A stretch of DNA of 64,000 nucleotides from Sulfitobacter sp. DSM 110093 (GTDB lineage Bacteria; Pseudomonadota; Alphaproteobacteria; Rhodobacterales; Rhodobacteraceae): the NCBI RefSeq assembly GCF_022788715.1, contig NZ_CP085167.1, forward strand, positions 2,989,001 to 3,053,000, written 5' to 3'. The translations under genes were made by a program, and so were the position numbers. This document shows, piece after piece, positions 29,558 to 38,280 of the stretch (position 1 is the first letter of the stretch; every line of letters begins with the position of its first letter). Below the pieces are notes generated by a model, which had not been told where the DNA came from, did no database searches, and was given only the letters and a program-made list of their open reading frames with translations.

Positions 29558-30342
29558 CAATCGTCCCCATGCCCGGCGCGCAGCCCCTCACGGACGCGAT
29601 GCGCGATCTCTAGAAATTCAGGGCTTTCGCGGATTTCCAAGGGGCGTTCACGCGGCAGCGGGCTTTCGATCACATCCGCGATCCTACCGGGTCGCGGGCT
29701 CATCACCACGATCTTGGTCGACAGATAGACCGCTTCGGGGATCGAATGGGTGACGAAAGCGATGGTCTTTTCCGTCCGCGCCCAGAGCTTCAGCAGTTGC
29801 TCGTTGAGGTGGTCGCGCACGATCTCATCCAACGCGCCAAAGGGTTCGTCCATCAGCAAGATATCGGCGTCGAACGACAACGCCCGTGCGATGGAGGCGC
29901 GCTGCTGCATCCCACCCGACAATTGCCAAGGAAATTTCTTTTCAAACCCGCTGAGTTCCACCAGTTCCAGCACCCGCTGCACCCGCTCGGCCTGCTCAGC
30001 GCGGGGGATGCCCATGATCTCCAACGGCAAACGGATGTTGCCGCCGATGGTGCGCCACGGATAAAGCCCCGCCGCCTGGAACACATAACCGTAAGCCCGC
30101 GATTTGCGCGCTTCGGCGGGCGAGACACCGTTGATGGTGACCTGCCCGCCGGTGGGCTGTTCAAGGTCGGCCATAACCCGCAAAAAGGTCGTCTTGCCAC
30201 AGCCCGAGGGGCCAATAAAGCTGACGAAATCCCCCTTATGGATCTCAAGGTTCACGTCTTTCAACGCATGAACCGGCCCGTCGTTGGTCTGAAAGGTCAG
30301 ATCTAGATTGCTGGCGCTGATCACGCTCTGGCTGTCATTCAC
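29557..30342 (-). CDS. ABC transporter ATP-binding protein (pyrimidine-type importer)
   Basis: A 261-residue ATPase of the SsuB/TauB/ThiZ group. Walker A is GPSGCGKTT (about residues 44-52), the Q-loop FQAAGLYPWRT, signature LSGGMQQR, Walker B ILLMDEPFGALD and the switch His in VTHSIPEA. It energises the importer with the two permeases and the NMT1-like protein downstream. It follows dihydropyrimidinase by 74 bases in the same direction. Confidence 0.94.
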   Translation of the reverse strand: MNDSQSVISASNLDLTFQTNDGPVHALKDVNLEIHKGDFVSFIGPSGCGKTTFLRVMADLEQPTGGQVTINGVSPAEARKSRAYGYVFQAAGLYPWRTIGGNIRLPLEIMGIPRAEQAERVQRVLELVELSGFEKKFPWQLSGGMQQRASIARALSFDADILLMDEPFGALDEIVRDHLNEQLLKLWARTEKTIAFVTHSIPEAVYLSTKIVVMSPRPGRIADVIESPLPRERPLEIRESPEFLEIAHRVREGLRAGHGDD

Positions 30343-30416
30343 GTATTTTACTTCCCTGTTGGTCGGCCGCTTTTAACGCGGCACTTTACCTGATTGTCGT
30401 GGCGGTTTTACATCGC

Positions 30417-31877
30417 TCAAATCCCCGCCGGAATGTTCAGCGGATCGCGCTTGATCATCTTGGGGCTGTTGAGCTCCTTCCACTTGCTGAGCGCGACGTT
30501 GGCGCTCGGGAAGGCTGGTCGCGGCACGAAACGGCCGCGACCAGGTTGCGGCTGGCTGTTTTGACCCCAAGCCCAGATCACCTCACCGCGGCTGAGGGTA
30601 TAGCGGCTCTGCGCCTTGACCTCGAACCCTTCAAAGACGTTGTAATCAAGGATGGAGTGGTGGTTTGCAGGGCTGATCGTCTTGGTGATCTTCGGATCCC
30701 AGACCACGATATCGGCATCCGCCCCTTCGACGATCGCACCCTTCTTCGGGTAGATGTTGAGGATCTTGGCGATATTGGTCGAGGTCGCGGCAACGAATTC
30801 ATTGGGCGTAAGCCGCCCCGTCTCTACCCCTTCGGTCCAGAGCACGGCCAGACGTTCTTCCAGCCCGTTTGAGCCGTTGGGAATGATCCGGAAATCATCG
30901 CGGCCCGCGCGCTTTTGCTCTGTGCTGAAGGCCGCGTGGTCCGTTGCCACCACCTGCAAACTGCCTGACTGCAAGCCTGCCCAAAGGCTGTCTTGGTGGT
31001 CTTTCGAGCGGAACGGCGGCGACATGACGCGGCGCGCGGCGTGGTCCCAATCTTTGTTGAAATACTCGGACTCGTCCAGCGTCAGGAATTGGATCAGCGG
31101 TTCCCCGTAAACCCGCATCCCCTTCTGCCGCGCCCGACGGATCGCCTCATGGGTCTGCTCGCAGGAGACATGCACGATATAGAGCGGCACACCTGCCGTG
31201 TCTGCGATGGTGATGGCGCGGTTTGCCGCCTCGCCCTCCAGTTCAGGCGGGCGCGAATAGGCGTGGCCCTCTGGCCCGGTGATGCCCTGATCGAAGTACT
31301 TCTGCTGCAACTCGGCCACCAGATTGCCGTTCTCAGCATGGACCATCGGCAACGCACCCAGTTCCGCACAGCGCTTGAACGACGCGAACATCTCGTCATC
31401 TTCGATCATCAACGCGCCTTTGTAGGCCATGAAGTGCTTAAAGCTGTTCACCCCCATGTCGACCGCGTCTTTCATCTCGTTAAAGACGTTTTCGTCCCAG
31501 CCGGTGACCGCCATATGATAACCGATGTCGCTACAGATCTGCGGCGCGGATTTGCGGTGCCATTCGTTGATCGCGTTCTTGATGCTGCCATCGGCGCCAG
31601 GCAGGCAGAAATCGACCACCATCGTCGTGCCACCACAGGCCGCCGCCCATGTGCCGGTCTCGAAAGTCTCGGCGGCGGTCGTCCCCATGAAAGGCATCTC
31701 TAGGTGCGTATGCGGGTCGATCCCGCCGGGGATCACATAGGCGCCCTCGGCGTCGATATATTCGTCACCCTTCAGGTCTTCGCCGATCTGCTTGATCTTC
31801 TCGCCCTCGATCAGGACATCGGCTTTCCATGTGCGGTCCGCCGTGCAGACCATGCCACCTTTGATTACCTTGCTCAT
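30417..31877 (-). CDS. hydA: Dihydropyrimidinase (D-hydantoinase)
   Basis: This cytosolic amidohydrolase opens dihydrouracil or dihydrothymine to the N-carbamoyl beta-amino acid, step two of reductive pyrimidine degradation. The 486-residue protein has the metal-ligand motif GGIDPHTHLE (about residues 52-61), the carboxylated lysine in NSFKHFMAYKG (about 146-156) and the downstream His in VPLYIVHVSCEQT and VATDHAAF. Length matches bacterial dihydropyrimidinases (about 480). It lies between the hydrolase that uses its product and the importer genes, in one leftward operon. Confidence 0.95.
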   Translation of the reverse strand: MSKVIKGGMVCTADRTWKADVLIEGEKIKQIGEDLKGDEYIDAEGAYVIPGGIDPHTHLEMPFMGTTAAETFETGTWAAACGGTTMVVDFCLPGADGSIKNAINEWHRKSAPQICSDIGYHMAVTGWDENVFNEMKDAVDMGVNSFKHFMAYKGALMIEDDEMFASFKRCAELGALPMVHAENGNLVAELQQKYFDQGITGPEGHAYSRPPELEGEAANRAITIADTAGVPLYIVHVSCEQTHEAIRRARQKGMRVYGEPLIQFLTLDESEYFNKDWDHAARRVMSPPFRSKDHQDSLWAGLQSGSLQVVATDHAAFSTEQKRAGRDDFRIIPNGSNGLEERLAVLWTEGVETGRLTPNEFVAATSTNIAKILNIYPKKGAIVEGADADIVVWDPKITKTISPANHHSILDYNVFEGFEVKAQSRYTLSRGEVIWAWGQNSQPQPGRGRFVPRPAFPSANVALSKWKELNSPKMIKRDPLNIPAGI

Positions 31878-31886
31878 CGTCTTCTC

Positions 31887-31932
31887 CCCATCTTTTCTGG
31901 CAATTCACGTCGGGGGGCCGGGGCTGCACCCC
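31887..31932 (-). repeat. GC-hairpin 3' element, copy B
   Basis: A run read leftward as GGGGTGCAGCCCC, then GGCCCCCCGACG, then AT-rich sequence with AAAAGATG. The same architecture occurs at 46901-46945. Each copy begins about 18 bases past a minus-strand stop codon (here the hydrolase at 31951). It may act as an attenuating terminator within the operon. Confidence 0.55.
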
Positions 31933-31950
31933 AGACCTCCGCCCGCGTGT

Positions 31951-33201
31951 TCAGCCCTCTATTTCCGCTGTCTCCAGCACCGCATGGAGCAGCACATCCG
32001 CCCCCGCCTTGGCCCAATCCTTGGTGATCTCTTCGGCCTCGTTGTGGCTTAGGCCATCGACGCAGGGGCACATCACCATCGCCGTGGGTGCAACCCGGTT
32101 GATCCAGCAGGCGTCATGCCCCGCCCCCGAAATCAGGTTCATATGGCTGTAGCCCAACCGCTCGGCGGCGTTGCGCACTGCGGTGACGCAGCCCTCGTCA
32201 AAGGTCACAGGGTCAAAGCCGCCAACCTCTTCAAATTCGATCTGCAACTCCATGTCATCCGCGATCTTCTGCGCATCGACCCGCAGTCGCTTGCCCATAT
32301 CCTCGATCACGGTCAAATCGGGTGAGCGGAAATCCACGGTAAAGATCGCCTTGCCGGGGATCACGTTGCGCGAGTTTGGATAGACCTCGATATGGCCCGC
32401 GGCCCCCACTGCATGGGGCGCGTGGCTCAGCGCGATTTCGTTCACCTTTTCCAGCACCCGCGCCATGCCCAGCCCCGCGTCCCGGCGCATCGGCATGGGG
32501 GTAGAACCGGTGTGGCTGTCCTTGCCGGTGATCGTCACCTGCGTCCAGCTAAGCCCCTGCCCGTGGGTGACGACGCCGATATCCTTGCCTTCGGCCTCCA
32601 AAATCGGGCCTTGTTCGATGTGCAATTCAAAGAAAGCATGCATCTTGCGCGCGCCCACTTCCTCGTCGCCCTTCCAGCCGATGCGTTGCAACTCATCGCC
32701 AAAGGTTTTGCCTTCGGCGTCGGTGCGCTCATAAGCCCAGTCCTGCGTATGAATGCCAGCAAAAACCCCCGACGACAGCATCGCGGGGGCGTAACGGGTG
32801 CCTTCTTCGTTGGTGAAGTTGGTCACGACGATCGGGTGTTTGGTCTTGATGCCCAGATCGTTCATCGTGCGGATGATCTCCAATCCGCCGAGCACGCCGA
32901 GGATGCCATCGTATTTCCCGCCCGTGGGCTGGGTGTCGAGGTGGCTGCCCACATAGACCGGCAGCGCATCGGGGTCGGTGCCCTGCCGCTGGGCGAACAT
33001 ATTGCCCATCTGGTCAAGACCCATGGTGCAGCCCGCAGCTTCGCACCACCTTTGGAAAAGGGCGCGGCCTTCGGCGTCTTCGTCCGTCAGCGTCTGGCGG
33101 TTGTTGCCCCCCGCCACGCCGGGGCCGATCTTGGCCATTTCCATCAAGGAATCCCACAGACGGTCGGGATCAATCTTGAGGTTCTCTCCGGGCGCGGGCA
33201 T
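31951..33201 (-). CDS. Zn-dependent M20 hydrolase, beta-ureidopropionase/N-carbamoyl amino acid amidohydrolase type
   Basis: A 416-residue M20-family enzyme of the HyuC/allantoate amidohydrolase group. Metal site: GSHLDTQPTGGKYDG (His and Asp, about residues 85-99), the catalytic Glu pair in NFTNEEGTRY, and HIEQGP with a metal His. In this context it should hydrolyse N-carbamoyl-beta-alanine or N-carbamoyl-beta-aminoisobutyrate to the beta-amino acid, carbon dioxide and ammonia, the last step of reductive pyrimidine degradation. It is the first gene of the operon, just downstream of a RutR-type palindrome. Confidence 0.9.
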   Translation of the reverse strand: MPAPGENLKIDPDRLWDSLMEMAKIGPGVAGGNNRQTLTDEDAEGRALFQRWCEAAGCTMGLDQMGNMFAQRQGTDPDALPVYVGSHLDTQPTGGKYDGILGVLGGLEIIRTMNDLGIKTKHPIVVTNFTNEEGTRYAPAMLSSGVFAGIHTQDWAYERTDAEGKTFGDELQRIGWKGDEEVGARKMHAFFELHIEQGPILEAEGKDIGVVTHGQGLSWTQVTITGKDSHTGSTPMPMRRDAGLGMARVLEKVNEIALSHAPHAVGAAGHIEVYPNSRNVIPGKAIFTVDFRSPDLTVIEDMGKRLRVDAQKIADDMELQIEFEEVGGFDPVTFDEGCVTAVRNAAERLGYSHMNLISGAGHDACWINRVAPTAMVMCPCVDGLSHNEAEEITKDWAKAGADVLLHAVLETAEIEG

Positions 33202-33240
33202 AGGTCACTCCTCTGTCATCGGCTTGGGCCGTGTTGTTTT

Positions 33241-33256
33241 TTTACCATTTGGTAAA
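33241..33256. promoter_or_regulatory. RutR-type operator upstream of the hydrolase-hydA-ABC operon
   Basis: TTTACCATTTGGTAAA is a perfect 7-2-7 palindrome, 40 bases before the operon and 101 bases before the TetR gene. It resembles the E. coli RutR site TTGACCA-N2-TGGTCAA. A near-identical palindrome precedes preT at 37044. Confidence 0.75.
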
Positions 33257-33357
33257 TCCACGATTGCGATTAGGTTAGGCTCTGTCAAGAACTGGTTTGA
33301 AACAACCCACCGCCGACCCGGCAAACGCCTTTTTTAGCAGCACCAAGGATCATTGCC

Positions 33358-33984
33358 TTGCCCGAAAGCACCGCCAAGAAACCCAGTCGCATCCAAAGAC
33401 GCAACCGCCGGGTGATTCTGGATGCCGCGCTCGAAGTCTTCTCGAAACATGGCTACCGGGGCGCCACGCTGGATCAGATCGCCGCCGAGGCTGGGCTGAG
33501 CAAACCGAATATTCTCTATTACTTCAATGGCAAAGAAGACATTCACGTCACTTTGCTGTCGCAGCTTATGGAAACATGGCTTGACCCGCTGGTGGAACTG
33601 GACCCCGAAGGCGACCCCCGGCGCGAGATCTTGGACTATGTCGAACGCAAGCTGACCATGTCGCGCGAATTGCCGCGCGAGAGCCGCCTTTTCGCCAATG
33701 AAATTCTGCAAGGTGCGCCCCGGATCGAGCCGGAGTTGCACAGCCATCTCAAACCCCTGTTCGACGAGAAATGCGCCGTGATCGCGGGCTGGGTGGCGGC
33801 GGGCAAACTGCCCCGACTGGACCCGCAGCACCTTATATTCTCGATCTGGGCGACGACGCAGCACTACGCGGATTTCGAGGCGCAGGCGCAGATCCTGCTC
33901 GGACCCGAGACCGATCCCCGCCCCCGCGCGCAGGCGCATCTTCAGGCGATGTTTGGCGCGCTGTTGGACCTGCCGGAGCAGTAA
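33358..33984 (+). CDS. rutR: TetR family regulator, RutR-like
   Basis: The start is TTG 33358, eight bases after AAGGA; no nearby ATG fits. The 208-residue protein has an N-terminal TetR helix-turn-helix (about residues 18-62, with GYRGATLDQIAAEAGLSKPN) and a C-terminal YcdC-like domain typical of RutR (RESRLFANEILQGAP, SIWATTQHYADFEAQ). RutR represses pyrimidine-use genes and is released by uracil or thymine. It sits between the two pyrimidine operons, and both carry matching palindromes, so it is very likely their repressor and perhaps its own. Confidence 0.88.
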   Translation: MPESTAKKPSRIQRRNRRVILDAALEVFSKHGYRGATLDQIAAEAGLSKPNILYYFNGKEDIHVTLLSQLMETWLDPLVELDPEGDPRREILDYVERKLTMSRELPRESRLFANEILQGAPRIEPELHSHLKPLFDEKCAVIAGWVAAGKLPRLDPQHLIFSIWATTQHYADFEAQAQILLGPETDPRPRAQAHLQAMFGALLDLPEQ

Positions 33985-34078
33985 ACGCGCCGTTAACGAT
34001 AACCCGAACTTGCGGGCTGCATTTTACGATCTGTTAGAACTTCCGCCCCAAATTGGGTGCGGGTGTGGGCTCCTTCAG

Positions 34079-34294
34079 ATGAATGGGGCAGTGATGAATG
34101 TAGGGTTGTCAGGCAGCTTGGCGGCTGCAAATAAAGAGGTGTGTTCTGATGAAACAACAAAGGGCCGAACCGTCACGCGCGATCAAATGGCGCGGGATGC
34201 AGCCTTGGCGCTGATAGAAGCGCGGCGCAATGTGGGACAGATGACCCGGACACAACGCGAGGCAACCGCCGCCCCAGCGCTCAGGAAATCCTGA
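34079..34294 (+). CDS. Doubtful small hypothetical protein
   Basis: A 71-codon frame (alternative ATG at 34094) between rutR and preA. The second half, VTRDQMARDAALALIEARRNVG, looks like an amphipathic helix and the codon use fits the genome, but no domain or good ribosome site is seen. It could equally be non-coding. Confidence 0.3.
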   Translation: MNGAVMNVGLSGSLAAANKEVCSDETTKGRTVTRDQMARDAALALIEARRNVGQMTRTQREATAAPALRKS

Positions 34295-34316
34295 GGCCAG
34301 AGCGGCGGCTTTTCCT

Positions 34317-35630
34317 TTACTCTGCCGGCTCAACCGCTTTGGCAGAAGGGTTGTTGGGATGCGTGGTCCAGTTAGCGTAATCCGGGGTCACCGTCTTGCC
34401 GGTGCGCAAGTCCGTGGCCCCCACCGCCAATTCTTCCATCGAGATACAGTCTTCGACTGGGCAGACATTGACGCAAAGGTTACAGGCCACACATTCTTCG
34501 TCGATCACGGAAAACGTCCGGTCCTCCGACATGGCGATGGCTTGGTGGCTGGTATCTTCACAGGCGGCAAAGCACCGGCCACAGGAAATGCACAAATCCT
34601 GATCGATCTTCGCCTTGGCGACGTAGTTCAGGTTCAACTGGTTCCAGTCGGTGACATTCGGCACCGCGCGGCCCACAAGCTCATCGACCGAGGTCATGCC
34701 CTTCTCGTCCATATACTCCGACAGGCCCGAGATCATCTCTTGGACCACCTTGAAGCCATAGGTCATTGCCGCCGTGCAGACCTGCACGTTGCCCGCGCCG
34801 AGGGCCAGAAACTCCGCCGCGTCGCGCCACGTTGTGACGCCGCCGATACCACTGATTGGCAGGCCGTGGGTCTCGGGGTTGCGGGCAATCTCGGCCACCA
34901 TGTTGAGCGCGATCGGCTTCACCGCCGGGCCGCAATAGCCGCCATGGGTGCCCTTGCCGTCGATCATCGGTTCTGGCGCAAAGAGGTCCAGATCGACCGA
35001 AGTGATCGAGTTGATCGTGTTGATCAGGCTCACCGCATCCGCGCCGCCGCGTTTGGCGGCCTCGGCAGGATAAAGCACATTGGTGATATTCGGCGTCAGC
35101 TTCACGATCACTGGCATGCGGGTGTACATCTTGCACCAGCGGGTGACCATTTCGATATATTCCGGCACCTGCCCCACGGCAGACCCCATGCCGCGCTCGG
35201 CCATGCCATGCGGACAACCAAAGTTCAGCTCGATCCCGTCCGCGCCGGTCTCTTCCACATGCGGCAGGATCGCTTTCCACGCTTCCTCCTCGCAAGGCAC
35301 CATGATCGAGGCGATGAGCGCGCGGTCGGGATAGTCGCGTTTGACCGCTTTCATCTCGCGCAGGTTCACTTCCAGCGGGCGGTCGGTGATGAGCTCAATG
35401 TTGTTCAGCCCCAGAAGCCGCCGGTCCGCGCCATAGATCGCGCCATAGCGCGGGCCGTTGACGTTAACCACCGGCGGGCCTTCCATGCCGAGGGTCTTCC
35501 AAACCACCCCGCCCCAGCCCGCCTCATAGGCGCGGCGCACGTTGTATTCCTTGTCCGTCGGCGGGGCAGAGGCCAGCCAGAACGGGTTGGGGGATTTGAT
35601 CCCGATAAATTCGCTTCTCAGATCAGCCAT
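34317..35630 (-). CDS. preA: NAD-dependent dihydropyrimidine dehydrogenase subunit PreA
   Basis: PreA carries the FMN active site that reduces uracil or thymine to the dihydropyrimidine. The 437-residue protein has a dihydroorotate-dehydrogenase-like barrel (residues about 1-320) with the active-site Cys loop NFGCPHGMAERGMG (near 148-161), then a C-terminal ferredoxin domain with two 4Fe-4S motifs, CISCGRCFAAC and CVACNLCVNVC. It lies 25 bases downstream of preT, its electron-supplying partner. Normal length. Confidence 0.96.
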   Translation of the reverse strand: MADLRSEFIGIKSPNPFWLASAPPTDKEYNVRRAYEAGWGGVVWKTLGMEGPPVVNVNGPRYGAIYGADRRLLGLNNIELITDRPLEVNLREMKAVKRDYPDRALIASIMVPCEEEAWKAILPHVEETGADGIELNFGCPHGMAERGMGSAVGQVPEYIEMVTRWCKMYTRMPVIVKLTPNITNVLYPAEAAKRGGADAVSLINTINSITSVDLDLFAPEPMIDGKGTHGGYCGPAVKPIALNMVAEIARNPETHGLPISGIGGVTTWRDAAEFLALGAGNVQVCTAAMTYGFKVVQEMISGLSEYMDEKGMTSVDELVGRAVPNVTDWNQLNLNYVAKAKIDQDLCISCGRCFAACEDTSHQAIAMSEDRTFSVIDEECVACNLCVNVCPVEDCISMEELAVGATDLRTGKTVTPDYANWTTHPNNPSAKAVEPAE

Positions 35631-35655
35631 GTTATGTCTCCCTGTCGGCGCGGCC

Positions 35656-36987
35656 TCAGCCCGCCGCCCCCATCAATGTGGTGTGAATGTCCATCGCGGC
35701 ATCGCGGCCCTCAGCCACGGCAGTCACGGTCAGATCATCGCCGCCGCTGGCGCAGTCACCGCCTGCCCAAACACGATCAAGGCTGGTACGCCCGGTGCCA
35801 TCAACCTTGATCTTGCGCCCGTCAAGATCGGGAAGCCCGTCGCCCAACAGCGTCTGACCGATGGCCTTGAACACCTGATCCGCCTGCAGACGCAGGGTCT
35901 GGCCGGTGCCCTTCATCGCCTCATCGACATATTCAAATTCAATCTCGCGCACCGAGCCATTGCCATGCACCGCGATCGGCACCGCATGAGTCACGATCCG
36001 CACCCCTTTGGAAGCCGCGAGGTCTTGCTCGAACACACTCGCGTTCATCCGGTCGCGACCACGGCGATAGACCAGCGTCACATTTAACGCACCCAGCAGC
36101 TTCGCCTGCACCGCAGCGTCCACCGCCGTCATGCCGCCGCCGATGACCACCACGTCGCGGCCAATCGGCACGCCTGACATGTCGCCCGACTGGCGCAGCT
36201 CCGAGATGAAATCGACCGCATTGGCGACCCCGGCCTTATCCTCGCCTTCGGCCCCAAGCGCATTGACGCCTACCAACCCCATGCCAAGGAAAACCGCGTC
36301 ATAGTCGGTCTTCAATTCCTCAAGCGTGACATCACGCCCCACGGCGACCTCATGGCGGAAGGTGATACCGCCGATCTGCATCAGCCAATCCACCTCAGCC
36401 TGTGCAAAGCCATTCGGCGTTTTGTAGGCCGCGATGCCATATTCGTTGAGCCCGCCGGGCTTGGGCCGCGCGTCGATGATCTCAACGTCGTGGCCAAGCA
36501 TTGCGAGACGGTGCGCACAGGACAGACCCGCTGGCCCCGCGCCCACAACGGCGATGCGTTTGCCTGTGGCCGCTGCCCGCTCGAATGGATGCACGCCCTG
36601 CGCCATCAAATGATCCGTGGCATAACGCTGCAATTGGCCAATCAGCACCGGCTTGCCCTCGGCCACCTCGCGCACACAGACCTCCTCGCAGAGGGTCTCT
36701 GTCGGGCAGACCCGCGCGCACATGCCGCCAAGGATGTTCTGGCTCAGGATCGTCTTGGCCGCAGCATCCGGCGTGCCTGTGGCGATCTGGCGGATAAACA
36801 GCGGGATGTCGATATCGGTCGGACAGGCCGTCATGCAGGGCGCGTCGTGGCAGAAGTAACAGCGATCCGCCGCGACCAACGCTTCATGCTCATCCAAAGG
36901 CGGATGCAGGTCCGAAAACCCCTCGTTGTAGTTCTGCGGCGCCAGCCGCCCCGGAACAATCCCCGGCTCAAAGACATCATGTGCCAT
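35656..36987 (-). CDS. preT: NAD-dependent dihydropyrimidine dehydrogenase subunit PreT
   Basis: PreT oxidises NADH through FAD and 4Fe-4S clusters and passes electrons to PreA. The 443-residue protein starts with a cysteine-rich GltD-like domain (CYFCHDAPCMTACPTDI at about residues 43-59, then CARVCP and CEEVC), followed by two dinucleotide folds (VVGAGPAGLSCAHRLA near 147 and VVVIGGGMTAVDAA near 279). preT and preA form a two-gene leftward operon with a RutR-type palindrome 57 bases before the start. Confidence 0.95.
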   Translation of the reverse strand: MAHDVFEPGIVPGRLAPQNYNEGFSDLHPPLDEHEALVAADRCYFCHDAPCMTACPTDIDIPLFIRQIATGTPDAAAKTILSQNILGGMCARVCPTETLCEEVCVREVAEGKPVLIGQLQRYATDHLMAQGVHPFERAAATGKRIAVVGAGPAGLSCAHRLAMLGHDVEIIDARPKPGGLNEYGIAAYKTPNGFAQAEVDWLMQIGGITFRHEVAVGRDVTLEELKTDYDAVFLGMGLVGVNALGAEGEDKAGVANAVDFISELRQSGDMSGVPIGRDVVVIGGGMTAVDAAVQAKLLGALNVTLVYRRGRDRMNASVFEQDLAASKGVRIVTHAVPIAVHGNGSVREIEFEYVDEAMKGTGQTLRLQADQVFKAIGQTLLGDGLPDLDGRKIKVDGTGRTSLDRVWAGGDCASGGDDLTVTAVAEGRDAAMDIHTTLMGAAG

Positions 36988-37043
36988 ATCAAAATCCCTG
37001 TCGTTTTCTTGGTGTTTTAAAAATGCTCACATGGAATCATTTT

Positions 37044-37059
37044 TTTATCAACTGGTAAA
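37044..37059. promoter_or_regulatory. RutR-type operator upstream of preT-preA
   Basis: TTTATCAACTGGTAAA differs from the 33241 palindrome by one base in its arms. Same 7-2-7 layout, about 57 bases before the preT start, as expected of a site for the same TetR-family repressor. Confidence 0.72.
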
Positions 37060-37318
37060 TTTTTGAAAATGAGCCTTACTGCACAAACCCCGCAGCACTG
37101 CCAGTTTTGTAACAGGCAGATGATATTTCATGGGCGCTTCCTTGCTCGGAGCCTATGCGCCCGTAAAAATCCTTGATTTTAAAAACAGGGGTTCCAATAT
37201 CACAACTGCGACGCGAAGACTTTTCGACCCGGCTGCCCTAAGGCTCCAGCGATCACGAATTCGACCGAGCCGCGCTGCCGCATGTTGCGGGCAGATCACA
37301 GAGAGGGAGACACGGGTC

Positions 37319-37525
37319 ATGGCTACTGGCACCGTAAAATGGTTCAACACGACAAAAGGCTACGGCTTTATCGCGCCCGATAACGGCGGCAAAGACATTT
37401 TTGTTCATATTTCCGCCGTTGAGCGCGCAGGCCTCACCGGGCTGGCCGACAATCAAAAGGTTACCTTTGATGTCGAAGCAGGCCGCGATGGCCGCGAAAG
37501 CGCGAGCAATATCGCGCTGGCCTGA
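37319..37525 (+). CDS. Cold-shock protein, CspA family (second copy)
   Basis: A 68-residue cold-shock domain with RNP1 KGYGFIAP and RNP2 IFVHIS. Start ATG 37319 follows a GAGGGAG site by about ten bases. Coding DNA is about 85 percent identical to the copy at 25767 by my count, with differences mainly at third positions, so this is an old, conserved duplicate. It has a 260-base upstream leader region and its own terminator. Confidence 0.96.
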   Translation: MATGTVKWFNTTKGYGFIAPDNGGKDIFVHISAVERAGLTGLADNQKVTFDVEAGRDGRESASNIALA

Positions 37526-37546
37526 ACGGGCCACTGTTTAGGGTTG

Positions 37547-37573
37547 AAACGGACGCTGCGGCGTCCGTTTTTT
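37547..37573 (+). terminator. Intrinsic terminator of the second cold-shock gene
   Basis: AAACGGACGC (37547-37556) pairs with GCGTCCGTTT (37561-37570) around TGCG; Ts run to 37573. It ends one base before the stop of the convergent esterase gene. Confidence 0.92.
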
Positions 37574-37574
37574 G

Positions 37575-38231
37575 TTAGTGCTTATCGGCGACTTGCTCGG
37601 CAAGCTTGGCGACCGAGGGACCGATGTCCTTTACGATCAACGCCACACCTTCGGCATTGGGGTGGATGCCATCGACTTGGAAATACCGGCGGATCGTCTC
37701 ACTTCGCGCCGACGCCGCCCCCGCTTCCTCAGCAAGAAGCCCGTTAAAGAAGTCGGGGTAAAACAGTGTCTCATGCTCTTCGGCCAATTTAGGGTACAGC
37801 CCTTCGAAATCCGCTTTGTACTGCGCCCCGTAGTTCCCCGGTGCCGACATGCCGACAAGCAGCACGTCCACATCGACACCTTTCGCCGCAGTCAGGATGC
37901 TGTCGATATTGCCCCGCGCCTGCGCCGGGTCCAGCCCGCGCAGCATGTCGTTGCCGCCCAGCGTCACGATCATCGCGTCAACCTCGGGCGTCAGAGTCCA
38001 ATCAACCCGTGCAAGGCCGCCCGCCGTCGTGTCGCCCGAAACGCCCGCGTTCACGATCGTCGCGTCGACACCTTCGGCGTCCAGCCATGCCTGTAATTGC
38101 GGCACGAAACCTTCCTCGGCAGGCAGGCCATAGCCTTGGGTCAGGCTATCGCCAAGGGCGGCGATCACAACCTCCTCGGCCTGTGCGGCGCTGCCTAAAA
38201 TAAAGGCAAAACAGATCAATACCTTGCGCAT
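37575..38231 (-). CDS. TesA-like arylesterase/thioesterase, SGNH hydrolase
   Basis: A 218-residue secreted esterase. A signal peptide (to AQA, about residue 18) precedes the SGNH blocks: I GDSLTQGYG (catalytic Ser), II with NAGVSGDTTAGG (Gly), III GGND (Asn) and V DGIHPN (Asp and His). It corresponds to E. coli TesA, a periplasmic multifunctional esterase/lysophospholipase. As in E. coli, the gene is divergent from a ybbA-ybbP pair (49-base gap), suggesting a shared envelope role. Confidence 0.92.
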   Translation of the reverse strand: MRKVLICFAFILGSAAQAEEVVIAALGDSLTQGYGLPAEEGFVPQLQAWLDAEGVDATIVNAGVSGDTTAGGLARVDWTLTPEVDAMIVTLGGNDMLRGLDPAQARGNIDSILTAAKGVDVDVLLVGMSAPGNYGAQYKADFEGLYPKLAEEHETLFYPDFFNGLLAEEAGAASARSETIRRYFQVDGIHPNAEGVALIVKDIGPSVAKLAEQVADKH

Positions 38232-38280
38232 CCTCCACGGACCTCCATATCCAACTGATACTCAGAACAAAGGCGGCCTG

